12,500 nucleotides of DNA from Baffinella frigidus. Taxonomy: Eukaryota > Cryptophyceae > Cryptomonadales > Baffinellaceae. Location of the stretch: NCBI GenBank assembly GCA_026770585.1, contig MU646427.1, forward strand, positions 669,261 to 681,760, given 5' to 3'. Below the pieces are notes generated by a model. That model saw only the letters and a list, made by a program, of their open reading frames with translations. It was not told the DNA's origin and searched no databases. Position 1 is the stretch's first letter. Every line of letters starts with the position of its first letter. Below are positions 1 to 8,000 of this stretch, piece by piece. Both the position numbers and the translations under genes were made by a program.

Positions 1-66
1 CCCCAACCCCGAACCTCTAACCCCTAAACACCCAACCCCTAACCCCTCAACACCTAACCCCTAACG
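1..66. repeat. Telomere-like CCCTAAC tract at the window edge
   Basis: Irregular ACCCCTAACCCC units. The C-rich strand is the plus strand here, opposite to 4240-9870. Whether it is a chromosome end or interstitial cannot be decided. Confidence 0.7.
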
Positions 67-202
67 CGAGCGTGACCTGTCGCAGGACGCAACGCGAGCC
101 AGGCGGTTTTCCGGGAGCTTCAGACTTTCGCGCACAGGTTTTGAGCCCCATCACCTAGTGCTCAGAGCAGTGCCCGCTCAGAGCAGCGCGCGAGCGCGCG
201 CG

Positions 203-206
203 CGCT

Positions 207-237
<31 letters not shown>

Positions 238-253
238 TCGCTCTCTCTCTCTA
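203..253. repeat. (CT)n microsatellite with GCGCGC interruptions
   Basis: Two CT runs are separated by CGCGCGCTCG. The long open frames here are translations of the repeat. Confidence 0.9.
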
Positions 254-288
254 GCGGCAGCATGCGCCTCGTCTATACGTGGCGTCCC

Positions 289-418
289 GTTGATATCAAT
301 CAAGGTGTCTATCGGCGAGGCCCTGGTGATATCAATCAAGGTGTCTCTCTGTGCTCTGGCATCAATCAAGGTCCCGCTCTGTGCTCTGGTACTGACAAAG
401 GTCTCTCTCTCCCCTCCG
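289..418 (+). repeat. Four tandem 30-36-bp units with an AAG|GT core
   Basis: Units at 289-325, 326-358, 359-388 and 389-418 share ATCAATCAAGGT or a variant, then a CTCTGTGCTCTG-like tail. Each carries a good match to a splice donor (CAAG|GTGTCT in the first two). Confidence 0.75.
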
Positions 419-453
419 GTATTGAATATGTGTGGCTCTCTCCCCTGGTGCAG

Positions 454-585
454 GAAGTCCGTTCGCAGAATCGAGGCGGAGTCTCAGGAGTGGTCAGAGC
501 AGCTACAGCACTGGGAGCATGATCGTTCTCCCGGTGCCCCCCCCCCCTCCACTCTGTCTTTTCTTTTCCCTCTTTCCACGCCAGG

Positions 586-630
<45 letters not shown>

Positions 631-823
631 GACACGGGGTGTGCTCGCTCGCTTTCCAGACGTGGTGCGAGTGTGGGCGGAAGGCGCTTTCGCGCGGAAC
701 CGAATCGATACCCTCATTCACAGGAACTGCATCGGTCCCGTTGTTTTCTCGGGAACCGAACCTTTGCTGGCAGAACGAGGGTCACATGAACTGCCTATGT
801 ACGGCTTTCTTCTCGAGACCTGA
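454..823 (+). CDS. Weak candidate exons of an unrecognised gene
   Basis: A first candidate exon, 454-524, follows TCTCCCCTGGTGCAG| and reads KSVRRIEAESQEWSEQLQHW plus EHD, a helical, charged segment unlike its surroundings. It can end at GATC|GTTCTC. A second, from 660, follows CGCTTTCCAG|, reads VVRVWAEGAFARNRIDTLIH and continues to TGA at 821-823. Phase agrees, but that is weak support because the intervening 135 nt are also open in frame. No family is recognised. The second piece belongs to a diverged repeat seen again at 930-1090, so it could be repeat rather than gene. Confidence 0.3.
586..630. repeat. (CT)n microsatellite
   Basis: About 20 uninterrupted CT units. They are followed by CGCTTTCCAG, so the tract may serve as a pyrimidine tract for the candidate exon at 660. 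Confidence 0.9.
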
Positions 824-1100
824 AGCCGTGCTGACATGAGGAGGTGCGGTTGCGCGGTACCGTTTCTCTCCGGAACTCAACCGACATGTTCGCGGGGTCC
901 TCAACCCTAAACCGTAAACCCTGAACCAGGACGAGGTTCGAGTGCAGGCGGGAAATCACCGGATCCACCTCTCTTGCGGAATCGAATCGATAGCGTAGGA
1001 GCTGAATCGGTGCCGTTGTTTTCTCGGTAACTGAAGCTGTGCTCGCTTGCAGGATGAGGTTCGAGTGCGGGCCGGACACGACCGCATCCATCTCTACGCC
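655..1100. repeat. Diverged 150-270-bp repeat units
   Basis: Copies around 660-770, 790-860 and 930-1090 share CGAGTG(T/C)(G/A)GGCGG, then GGAA(C/T)CGAATCGATA, then CGTTGTTTTCTCGG. Reading frames such as DEVRVRAGHDRIHLYAHL (from about 1052) and VVRVWAEGAFARNRI (from 662) correspond, so this may be a decayed exon family. Confidence 0.55.
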
Positions 1101-1355
1101 CACCTCTCGCGATGCCCAATTCCTTCCATCGAGGTCCCTCCCTACCTAAACCCCAAAAACTAACCCCTCAACCTCCCTCACCCGACAATTTGTTCCTCCC
1201 GCCCTCTAGCAGACAACCGCTTCCTCCCTCCCCAGTGTGTTGCTCCCACCTCTCGCGTTGCCCCATCCCCGCCATCGGGGTCCCTTCCTCCCCCATTCCC
1301 GCTGTAGCTGGCATGAGCCCTGGCGGCGCTGACAGGGAACGCACACACACGGTAA

Positions 1356-1564
1356 CAGGGCTTACTCGCAACTAACGATATGCACCTTCCCGTCCCTTCT
1401 TGGCGAGTAACCCTGTATTCGCGAGATCACACGAAATAAAGGGCACACGCCGCTGTAGGCTCCTACTGTAGGGCTAGTCTCTAGGAGCATAGGAGCACCT
1501 ACGGGCGGTGTGCGTGTCATTAATTTCGAGTAATTTCGAATTACTTGATTTCAAGTAAGCCCTG
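1356..1564. mobile_element. MITE C with CAGGGCTTACT termini and TAA target duplication
   Basis: CAGGGCTTACT at 1356 is inverted at 1554-1564 as AGTAAGCCCTG, flanked by TAA at 1353-1355 and 1565-1567. Inside is a further inverted CGAGTAACCCTG at 1403-1414. It has no coding capacity, so it is a non-autonomous element of about 209 bp. Confidence 0.7.
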
Positions 1565-1600
1565 TAACACAATGGCAGCACGTCCCTGGGTGCTTGCCCA

Positions 1601-1692
1601 GCCCCTAACCCCTAACCCCTAACCCCTAGACCTTGAACCTTGCACCCTTACAACCCCAACCATTAACCCCCAACCCCCAACCCCCAACCCTT
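1601..1692. repeat. CCCCTAA telomere-like tract
   Basis: About four CCCCTAA units at 1602-1628 followed by diverged CCCCAAC units, C-rich strand on plus. Confidence 0.75.
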
Positions 1693-2121
1693 TGTCACCC
1701 CTACCCCCACGCAGTCGGTGCCGCGGTTCTCCCGCCAATGCATCCTCCCCGCCAAGCCGCTCCGCACGCACCAACCCTTCTCCGGGAGAGGGAGTCTCGA
1801 AGCCCTCTGGCTCCAAAGACAGAAGGAGCCACTATGCCCTCTGTCTCCCGCGCCGTTACATGCGCCGCACGCGCTGTCCGGGGTGCGTTTCTAGCTCCGT
1901 GATAGCCACACACGGCAAATGGTAATACATGTCCTTTCAGAACGATTGGTGGGCCTGGCACTGAAATTACATGTGGCTCTAGACGGTACGCTCAAAGCCC
2001 GTGGAGTCGCTTTACTCCAAACAAACGGGTTCACCGCGCTGTCGGGGGTGCGCTTCTTGCTCCGTGATAGCGTGTGTGTCACACGCCGAATGGCAATACA
2101 TGTACACGGAGCCTCTACAAG

Positions 2122-2242
2122 TACAAGGGTACCTCGCTCATAAGAAACTGCCCCCCCCTAGGACCCTACAGTAGGACTATGCCTAGGGCCTTATGGTGGT
2201 CCTATGGGGGGGGCAGCTTCTTATGAGCGAGGTACCTCTGTA
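2122..2242. mobile_element. Palindromic MITE A, copy 1
   Basis: The termini read GGTACCTCGCTCATAAGAAA and its complement, preceded by TACAAG and followed by CTCTGTA. The near-palindromic interior has CCTAGG-type blocks. TA at both ends is the likely target duplication. Confidence 0.9.
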
Positions 2243-2380
2243 TGCGCTCTGACTCCCGCACCGGGACATGCTCTGCACGCGCTGGATGAAGGGCGCTTCC
2301 AGGTGCTTGATAGGCACGCAAGGCCTCGTTATATGGCAATACATGTACATCTAACACGCACAAGGAGCCGCTGTGCCCTG

Positions 2381-2502
2381 TACAGGGGTACCTCGCTCAT
2401 AAGAAACCAACCCCCCCCTAGGACCCTACAGTAGGGCTATGCCTAGGGCCCTATGATGGTCCTAGGGGGTAAGCGGTTTCTTATGAGCGAGGTACCCCTG
2501 TA
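2381..2502. mobile_element. Palindromic MITE A, copy 2
   Basis: Complete 122-bp copy: TACAGGGGTACCTCGC at the left and its inverse GCGAGGTACCCCTGTA at the right. The TIR translates as YRGTSLIRN in one frame, which can contaminate predicted proteins. Confidence 0.92.
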
Positions 2503-2642
2503 CCTCTCGCGCCAGCGCATGTTTTTGTGGCGTTTAGGACTAGTCTTAGAGCGGTGTGCAAAGGTAGTCTTGAAGGGGTGTGCAGAGCCCTTTCGCTCCG
2601 GCGCCAGGCCATGCGTCGCACGCGCTGTCTCAGGGGCGCTTA

Positions 2643-2743
2643 TCCCTTCAGTGCCCAGTAGGCTCATACGCCCTAACGTAGGGCCCTAGGACCTGCCTAG
2701 GACCTCTTGGCCGTCAAATTTGGCGGCATGGGCACTTAAGGGA
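2643..2743. mobile_element. MITE B copy 1 (TCCCTTCAGTGCCCA termini, TA duplication)
   Basis: TCCCTTCAGTGCCCA at 2643 is inverted at the right as TGGGCACTTAAGGGA, with TA at 2641-2642 and 2744-2745. It has GGGCCCTAGG-type interior blocks like MITE A. Confidence 0.8.
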
Positions 2744-2802
2744 TAGGTGTTGTTTCGGGGGGAATCCGCCTCAAGGGGAATCCTCTTCTCGTGTGAAAAA
2801 AG

Positions 2803-3034
2803 TACAGGGGTACCTCGCTCATAAGAAAGCCCCCCCCCCCTAGGACCGCCATAGGGCCCTAGGCATAGGCCTACTGTAGGTTCCTAGGAGGAGGCGGTTT
2901 CACTGAGTTCCGATGATGTATTCCAAGAGGCATCTGCCCATAGAGCAATGGCTCCAATGCCATCCCGAGGCGGGCTGGTCCTAGCCTAGCGTGCCTAGGT
3001 CCTCACACTTTCTTATGAGCGAGGTACTCCTGTA
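2803..3034. mobile_element. MITE A copy 3, interrupted
   Basis: The left TIR, CCTAGG core and GGCGGTTTC of a normal copy are followed by about 107 bp of foreign sequence (about 2902-3008) before TTCTTATGAGCGAGGTAC resumes. This is a nested insertion or rearrangement inside the right arm. Confidence 0.85.
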
Positions 3035-3114
3035 CATAGCTGGCTCCAGGAGCCTCTTGCTGCAGCGGCGTCCTGCACCGCTGAACCCTCGTATCAACGC
3101 TAAATCCTAAACCC

Positions 3115-3236
3115 TACAGGGGTACCTCGCTCATAAGAAACCGCCCCCCCCCTAGGACCCTACAGTAGACCTATGCCTAGGGTCCTACGGTTGTCCTGGG
3201 GGGGGGGCGGTTTCTTATGAGCGAGGTACCCCTTCA
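3115..3236. mobile_element. MITE A copy 4
   Basis: Both TIRs are intact to GAGGTACCCCT; the last right-end bases (TTCA) have drifted from TGTA. It is inserted next to a short AAACCCT stretch. Confidence 0.9.
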
Positions 3237-3458
3237 AACCCTGGACAGCTAGCTAGGCTCTGGCGCCAACAGCAACGGTTTGTACATTGCACTTCATTGA
3301 CACAAAATTCAGAACACAGGTACTGAACCTGCAAAATCAAGAACACTAAGGCCCCACACATCGGGTACATGGTGTACGGGTTCTTGACTTCTGGGTTCTT
3401 GTCACCCAGATGTCCCTGTAGCACGGCAGATCGGCGGACGGGCGGGCGATCGGCGGAC
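3237..3458. other. Intergenic stretch without recognised gene
   Basis: It holds a partial copy of the 34-bp repeat (TTCTTG.CACCCAGAT, about 3389-3412) and a short GATCGGCGGAC repeat at 3430-3460. I see no coding or RNA signal. Confidence 0.5.
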
Positions 3459-3628
3459 AGCTAGGCTCGCGGGCGATTCTTGTAACCCAGATATCCCTTA
3501 GGTGACCAGTAGGCGCATACGCCCTACCGTAGGGCCCTAGGGCCTGCCTAGGGCTTCCACGGGCGATTATTCGCCCGTTGGTCACTTAAGGGATAGCTAG
3601 GCTCGCGGGCGATTCTTGTAACCCAGAT
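3459..3628. mobile_element. MITE B copy 2 (3494-3593) between 34-bp direct repeats
   Basis: The element has TCCCTTAGGTGACCA and inverted TGGTCACTTAAGGGA termini, with TA at 3492-3493 and 3594-3595. Exact 34-bp direct repeats (AGCTAGGCTCGCGGGCGATT and 14 more bases) lie at 3459-3492 and 3595-3628. A shorter related piece is at about 3389-3417. Confidence 0.85.
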
Positions 3629-3702
3629 TTCTGTACACTGTAGCTGGCACGCCGGACAGCTTGAAGGCTCTCGGGCGATCCGCGGCGGGGGCCTGGTGTT
3701 TG

Positions 3703-3977
3703 GCCTCTTGCGCGTTTGGCCACTTACGCTTTCGGCCACTTAAGCGTTCGGCTACTTACGCTTTCGGCCACTTACGCTTTCGGCCACTTCGCGTTCGGCC
3801 ACTTACGTTTTCGGCCACTTCGCGTTCGGCCCGCCCTCTCCCACTGCGCCCTCTGCGCCCGAGGAGGTCCCCGTCCCTGCCACACGAAAACGTAAGAGGC
3901 CGAAAGCGTAAGTGGCCGAAAGCGTAAGTGGCCGACAGCGTAAGTGGCCGAAAGCGTAATTGCCGAATGCGTAAGTG
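3703..3977. repeat. Facing arrays of a 16-bp minisatellite (inverted repeat)
   Basis: The left array, 3721-3830, has seven units of the type CACTTACGCTTTCGGC (two are 15 bp). The right array, 3885-3977, has six units in the opposite orientation. The 55-bp centre is unique GC-rich DNA. Together they could form a large cruciform or hairpin transcript. Confidence 0.92.
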
Positions 3978-4241
3978 TCACACGCCATCTCACTGCGTGC
4001 GAACAGGGGTTACTCGGCATGCCCCCCCCCCCCGCGCCGCTCTGTGCCTGCGCCCTCCCCCACCGATGATTCTCCCGTTCCTGCCAGAAATGTTGTGAGC
4101 ACATATCCATACTCGTAGGGCTCACCCCGAAAACAGCCGATCTAAAACCCCATGTTGTGAACACTGTTAGTGACAATGTCTAATGTCTCCATCGATGACT
4201 TGTTCTCCGCGTCGTCCAATGTGAGACAGCATCTCTCCGCG
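3978..4241. other. Stretch without recognised gene; includes a dispersed 30-bp repeat
   Basis: A run of C lies at about 4022-4032. The segment 4116-4145 (TAGGGCTCACCCCG onward) recurs at 12434-12463 with 25 of 30 positions identical. No protein-like island is apparent. Confidence 0.5.
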
Positions 4242-4361
4242 GGTTTATGGTTTATGGTTTATGGTTTATGGTTTAAGATTTAGGGTTTAGGGTTCAGGGT
4301 TCAGGGTTTAAGATTTAGGGTTTAGGGATCAGGGTTCAGGGTTTAGGGTTTAGGGTTTAGG
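4242..4361. repeat. Telomere-like tract (TTTATGG and TTTAGGG)
   Basis: Several GGTTTAT units pass into GGTTTAG and GGTTCAG units. It lies beyond the 3' end of gene 1. Confidence 0.85.
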
Positions 4362-4399
4362 GGTGTCTCGGATGGAAGCACGCGGCGTAAGAAGAGTAG

Positions 4400-4535
4400 C
4401 AAGAGGAGGGCCATCGAGAGGAGCAAGGAGGAGGGCAGGGGAGGGGGGGAGGGGGAGGAGGGGAGGGGGGAAGAAGGGGAGGGGAGAAGGAACGGGTACT
4501 GAGGGTATGAGGGGGCGAGGGGATGAGGAAGGGGG
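4400..4535. repeat. Polypurine G-rich tract
   Basis: Over 100 bp of GGGGAGGAGG-type sequence on plus, with many runs of four or more G, so quadruplex or triplex formation is plausible. The proline/serine-rich minus-strand frames here are compositional. Confidence 0.85.
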
Positions 4536-4538
4536 GGC

Positions 4539-4592
4539 ACCGAGGTTGGCGGCGACGACGAGTTTTTGAGCCGCGTCGATCCACTTGGCCAC
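4539..4592 (-). pseudogene. Relic of the gene 1 terminal exon
   Basis: Reads VAKWIDAAQKLVVAANLG, close to VANWIDEAQKL and VDANLG of the terminal exon. It lies about 360 bp beyond the gene 1 stop and runs into a purine/pyrimidine-biased tract. It could be an alternative terminal exon rather than a relic. Confidence 0.6.
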
Positions 4593-4686
4593 TCGAGGCT
4601 AGAAAGGTGACTATTTGAAAAGCTTTAAGTCTACAAGTCCTTTACAGGTGGACCGCTGTGTAGTAATTTTCACACTCATAGGGTCG

Positions 4687-4730
4687 TTTGGTCACGTATC
4701 TGGGGGGATTCACCTAGATACGTGACCAAA
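4687..4730. repeat. Perfect 15-bp hairpin
   Basis: TTTGGTCACGTATCT (4687-4701) is perfectly inverted as AGATACGTGACCAAA (4716-4730) around a 14-nt loop. It lies 222 bp beyond the gene 1 stop. It could be a MITE remnant or a 3'-end structure. Confidence 0.85.
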
Positions 4731-4897
4731 TCCGCCCGTGACTGGTACAAAGTTCAACAACCCCACATTTAGAATACTCCCTCTTCCAGCCTCGAGTGGG
4801 GCAACCACCTTCGCTGATGACACATTCCTTACAATGTTTTGCTAACCCCGAAACCCGAAATCCACAATCATGCCTCACCGATGGGAGGAAGGGGTAT

Positions 4898-4923
4898 GGG
4901 CTGCCGACGTTGGCCGCAACGCG
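4898..4923 (-). pseudogene. Second short relic of the terminal exon
   Basis: Reads RVAANVGSP, resembling VDANLGSP of the terminal exon, directly downstream of its stop. Too short for a confident call. Confidence 0.4.
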
Positions 4924-4951
4924 GAGAGACTGAGGGAGAAAAGTGGGGGTG

Positions 4952-5080
4952 TCACCGATCGAAACCAACATTGGGAGATGGGCTACCGAGGTTGGCGTCC
5001 ACGAGATTCTGAGCCTCGGCGAGTTTCTGAGCCTCGTCGATCCAATTTGCTACCACTTTCGCCGTGGGCACTTTGCGCAC
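4952..5080 (-). CDS. Gene 1 terminal exon: DUF4332 C-terminus and stop
   Basis: After acceptor CGAAAGCAG|, it reads VRKVPTAKVVANWIDEAQKL, then AEAQNLVDANLGSPSP, and stops at TGA 4954-4952. The P(S/T)..VV.WI..A..L pattern is the usual end of DUF4332. The reading frame stays open upstream into repeat DNA (FRVSGF-type), but that is the intron. Confidence 0.78.
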   Translation of the reverse strand: MRKVPTAKVVANWIDEAQKLAEAQNLVDANLGSPSPNVGFDR

Positions 5081-8000
5081 CTGCTTTCGGGTTTGGTGTT
5101 TGGTGTTTGGTGTTTGGTGTTTGGGGTTTGGGATTCCGCGTTTCAGAATCCGTATTCCGTGTTCCGGGTTTCGCGTTCCGTGTTCCGGATTTCGGGTTCC
5201 GGACTTGGGGTTCCGGGTTCTGGGTCTCGGGTTCCTGGTTCCTGGTTCCTGGTTCCTGGTTCCTGGTTCCTGGTTCCGGGTTTCACGTCTCAGGTTCCGG
5301 GTTCCGGGTTCCGGGCATCGGGTTCCAGGGTTCCGGGTTCTGGGTTTCGGGTTTCCGGGTTCTGGTTTCTGAGTTCTGGGTTTGAGGTGTGGGGTTCCGG
5401 GTTTAGGGGTCCCGGTTTTTGGGTTTCGCACCATTCGGCCAGCATGCGGGGCCAAGGCCTTGCTTCCGGGTTCCGGGTTCCGGGTTCCGGGTTCCGGGTT
5501 TCGGGTTTCGGGTTCCGGGTTCCGGGTTTCGGGTTCCGGGTTTCGGGTTTTCAGGTTTCCGGGTTCCAGGGTTTCAGGTTTCGGGTTTCGCACCATGTTC
5601 GCACCATGCGGCCAGCATGCGGGACCAAGGCCTTGCTCTGCAATGGGCCATCTGCGTTTCTTGTGTTCGTGTTTTCGGGTTTGGGGTGTGGGGTTTGAGG
5701 TTTGGGGGTTGGAGTTCGGGGTTTCGGAGTTTGTACCATGCGGCCAGCATGCGGGACCAAGGCCTTGCTCTTCACCAACTCCTCCATCTGCCGGAGGGTG
5801 GGAAGTTATTACTCGAGAGAGTTGTTACTATACACATACATGTATACATAATATATATACAAAAATATATGTATATATACATGTATACAGAGAGCGAGAA
5901 TTTAATTACTAGAAATGCATTTCTGGACGGAGTTCCAGGAAGGGCTTCGGGCAAGGAGACGCATCCTCCATCTGGGGATGCATGCGGGAGGGTGTGAGCA
6001 CGCACGGAGACAGCCCGACTGGCCAGGCACCCTGCCTGCCTGCAAGTTGCAGAGTCCCCTCTGACGCGGGTATCATCCAAACAACGAGAGATAAAAGTGC
6101 CTAGATGGATGCGGGAGGGTGTGAGAACAGGTTGTCCGCTTCTAGGAAAGCCAGAATAGCTCTGTTCACCACATCGCACGCGGAAGACGTCTCCCGAAAC
6201 GCGCGTCTCGGGTTTCGGGTTTCGTTTTTCGTTTCTGTTTTTTTTTGGTTTTTGGTTTTCGGGTTTTGGTTTTCGGTTTTCGAGTGTCGGGGTTCGGGGT
6301 TCGGCACGGGAGAGACAGCCGTGAGGGGAGGAGCCCTTGTAACAGCCTGCGGGACCCTGTCATCGTGTGGGTATCATCCAAATAACTCTCGAGAGAAAAG
6401 TGCGTTTATCACGGATCAAAACCAAGATGGCCACCATGTAAATAACTCTCATGGTAACAGGGGGGGGGGGGTTGACTGTGATGGTGCGGGTACTAAACAA
6501 CTCTGATGATGGCAGGGGGGGGGGCGTGCCTTGGCAGCAAGAGCGACAGGGTCCTGTCCCGGGAGCTGGGTGAAGGTTTCAATCCCCACGAGGTGGACTA
6601 GCTCGCCGTACTCTGTCGAGATCCCCCGCACCTGGCAAAGGGAGAGAGTCCTTGATTAATCCATGGTGGCCGAGTTGGTCGTAATGCACCACCACCCAGT
6701 TTTTGGCGTTTAGGTTCTACTCTTACGCGTCCTAGGGCGGCGGTTGGGAGGATATAGCGGCGGTTGGGAGGATATAGCGGCGGTTGGGAGGATATAGCGG
6801 CGGTTGGGAGGATATAGCGGCGGTTGGGAGGATATAGCGGCGGTTGGGAGGTCAGGGGAGCAGTTGGCACAGGACAGGGCGGCGGTTGGCAGGATAGGGC
6901 AGCGGTTGGCACAGGATAGGGCGGCGTTTGGCAGGATAGGGCGGCGGTTGTCACAGGATAGGGCGGCAGTGGGAGGGACCTGCATCAAATCGGCGATCGC
7001 AGCGAACTTGCGGATCTGTCCCTCGGACAGGCCCGCCTCTTTGGCGAATGCGGCATGGCCCGAAGAGGCGCATTTCGCGAGGAGCTCTTTTGTCGTGTGC
7101 GCGCCCGCGTCCTTGAGTTTCTCGCCGAGAACCTGCTTGGATACATCAGGTGTTCAGATCGGGTTCTGGATGGCACCCTACCCCCCGGACACCTAAGTCA
7201 GCTGTTAAGCTGAGAAACATGAGCGTGCCCGCCTCCCGGAGGTTCTTGCCGAACACCTGCTTAATGGACTAGGGGTTAGGTTGACCCTACATGAGCATTA
7301 ATCAGGGCGCCTCCCGCAGCCTCTCGCACTCGCAGGGAGAGCAGAGAAGGTCCTTTGTCGAGTGCGCGCTCGAGTCCCGGAGTTTATTGCCGAGAACCTG
7401 CTTCACTGTTTAGGGGTTAGGTTGGCTAACCATTAGCACTAATCAGGGCGCCATGCCGGCTTAGGTAGCAGGTCTGGATGTTCGAAATCACAACTCCCCC
7501 GCAGCTTCTCGCACTCGCAGGGAGAGCAGAGAAGGGTCTTTTGTCGAGTGCGCGCCCACGTCCCCGAGTTTCTTGCCGAGAACCTGCTTCAGTGTTTAGG
7601 GTTCAGGGGTAAGAGGTAAGGGTGTAGGGTGTAGGGTGTAGGGCGTAGGGTGTAGGGTTGAGGTGCGGGTTTAGGGTTTAGGGTTAAGGGGTGTAGGGAA
7701 CCCTAAACCCTACTCCCTAAGCTCTACACCCGAAACCCTGAACCCTTGATGCGGTGCGACCGCCTGATTCAGCATCGAAACCAAGGTGGCTGTTGTTGTC
7801 AGAGACAGGCTGGGCCACCTGCTTCACTTGAGCTGACTGCATCAAGCACCATACACCCTGAACCTTGAACGCGGATCGAGTGAGCTGGATGCCCGCGCCC
7901 CGCAGCTTCGCGCCCCGTAGCGAAGGGGTTAGGGTTGATGGTGTGTGCGCCCACATAGACTGAGACATAGAACTGAGACTGAGACATTGAGGGTGTCGAC

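Larger units (their letters stand above)
1830..2660. repeat. Diverged tandem repeat carrying MITE insertions
   Basis: At least four units share ACATGCGCCGCACGCGCTG, then GGGGTGCG(T/C)TTCT, CTCCGTGATAGC and ATGGCAATACATGTAC. Unit parts start near 1845, 2035, 2245 and 2590. The first unit lacks a MITE at the position where units two and three have one, giving a natural empty site. No gene is seen in this stretch. Confidence 0.65.

Noticed and set aside
1-66. True chromosome end
   Set aside because: Units are irregular and soon give way to complex sequence. Similar tracts occur throughout the window, so an interstitial origin is as likely.
158-635. ORFs of SLSLSL or ERERER composition
   Set aside because: They are (CT)n microsatellite translations. 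Only the candidate exon 454-524 is kept, at low confidence.
4870-5997. Long plus-strand ORFs rich in FRVSGF/GFRVPG and the matching minus-strand NPEPETR frames
   Set aside because: They are translations of 7-bp repeats open in several frames at once. Only the segment at 4952-5080 on minus has non-repetitive, family-like sequence.
6598-7196. ORFs translating the 20-bp minisatellite (PPNRRYILPTAA and RAAVGRIGQRL types)
   Set aside because: The repeat lies between a good acceptor and donor and is intronic; 20-bp units cannot keep a constant frame.
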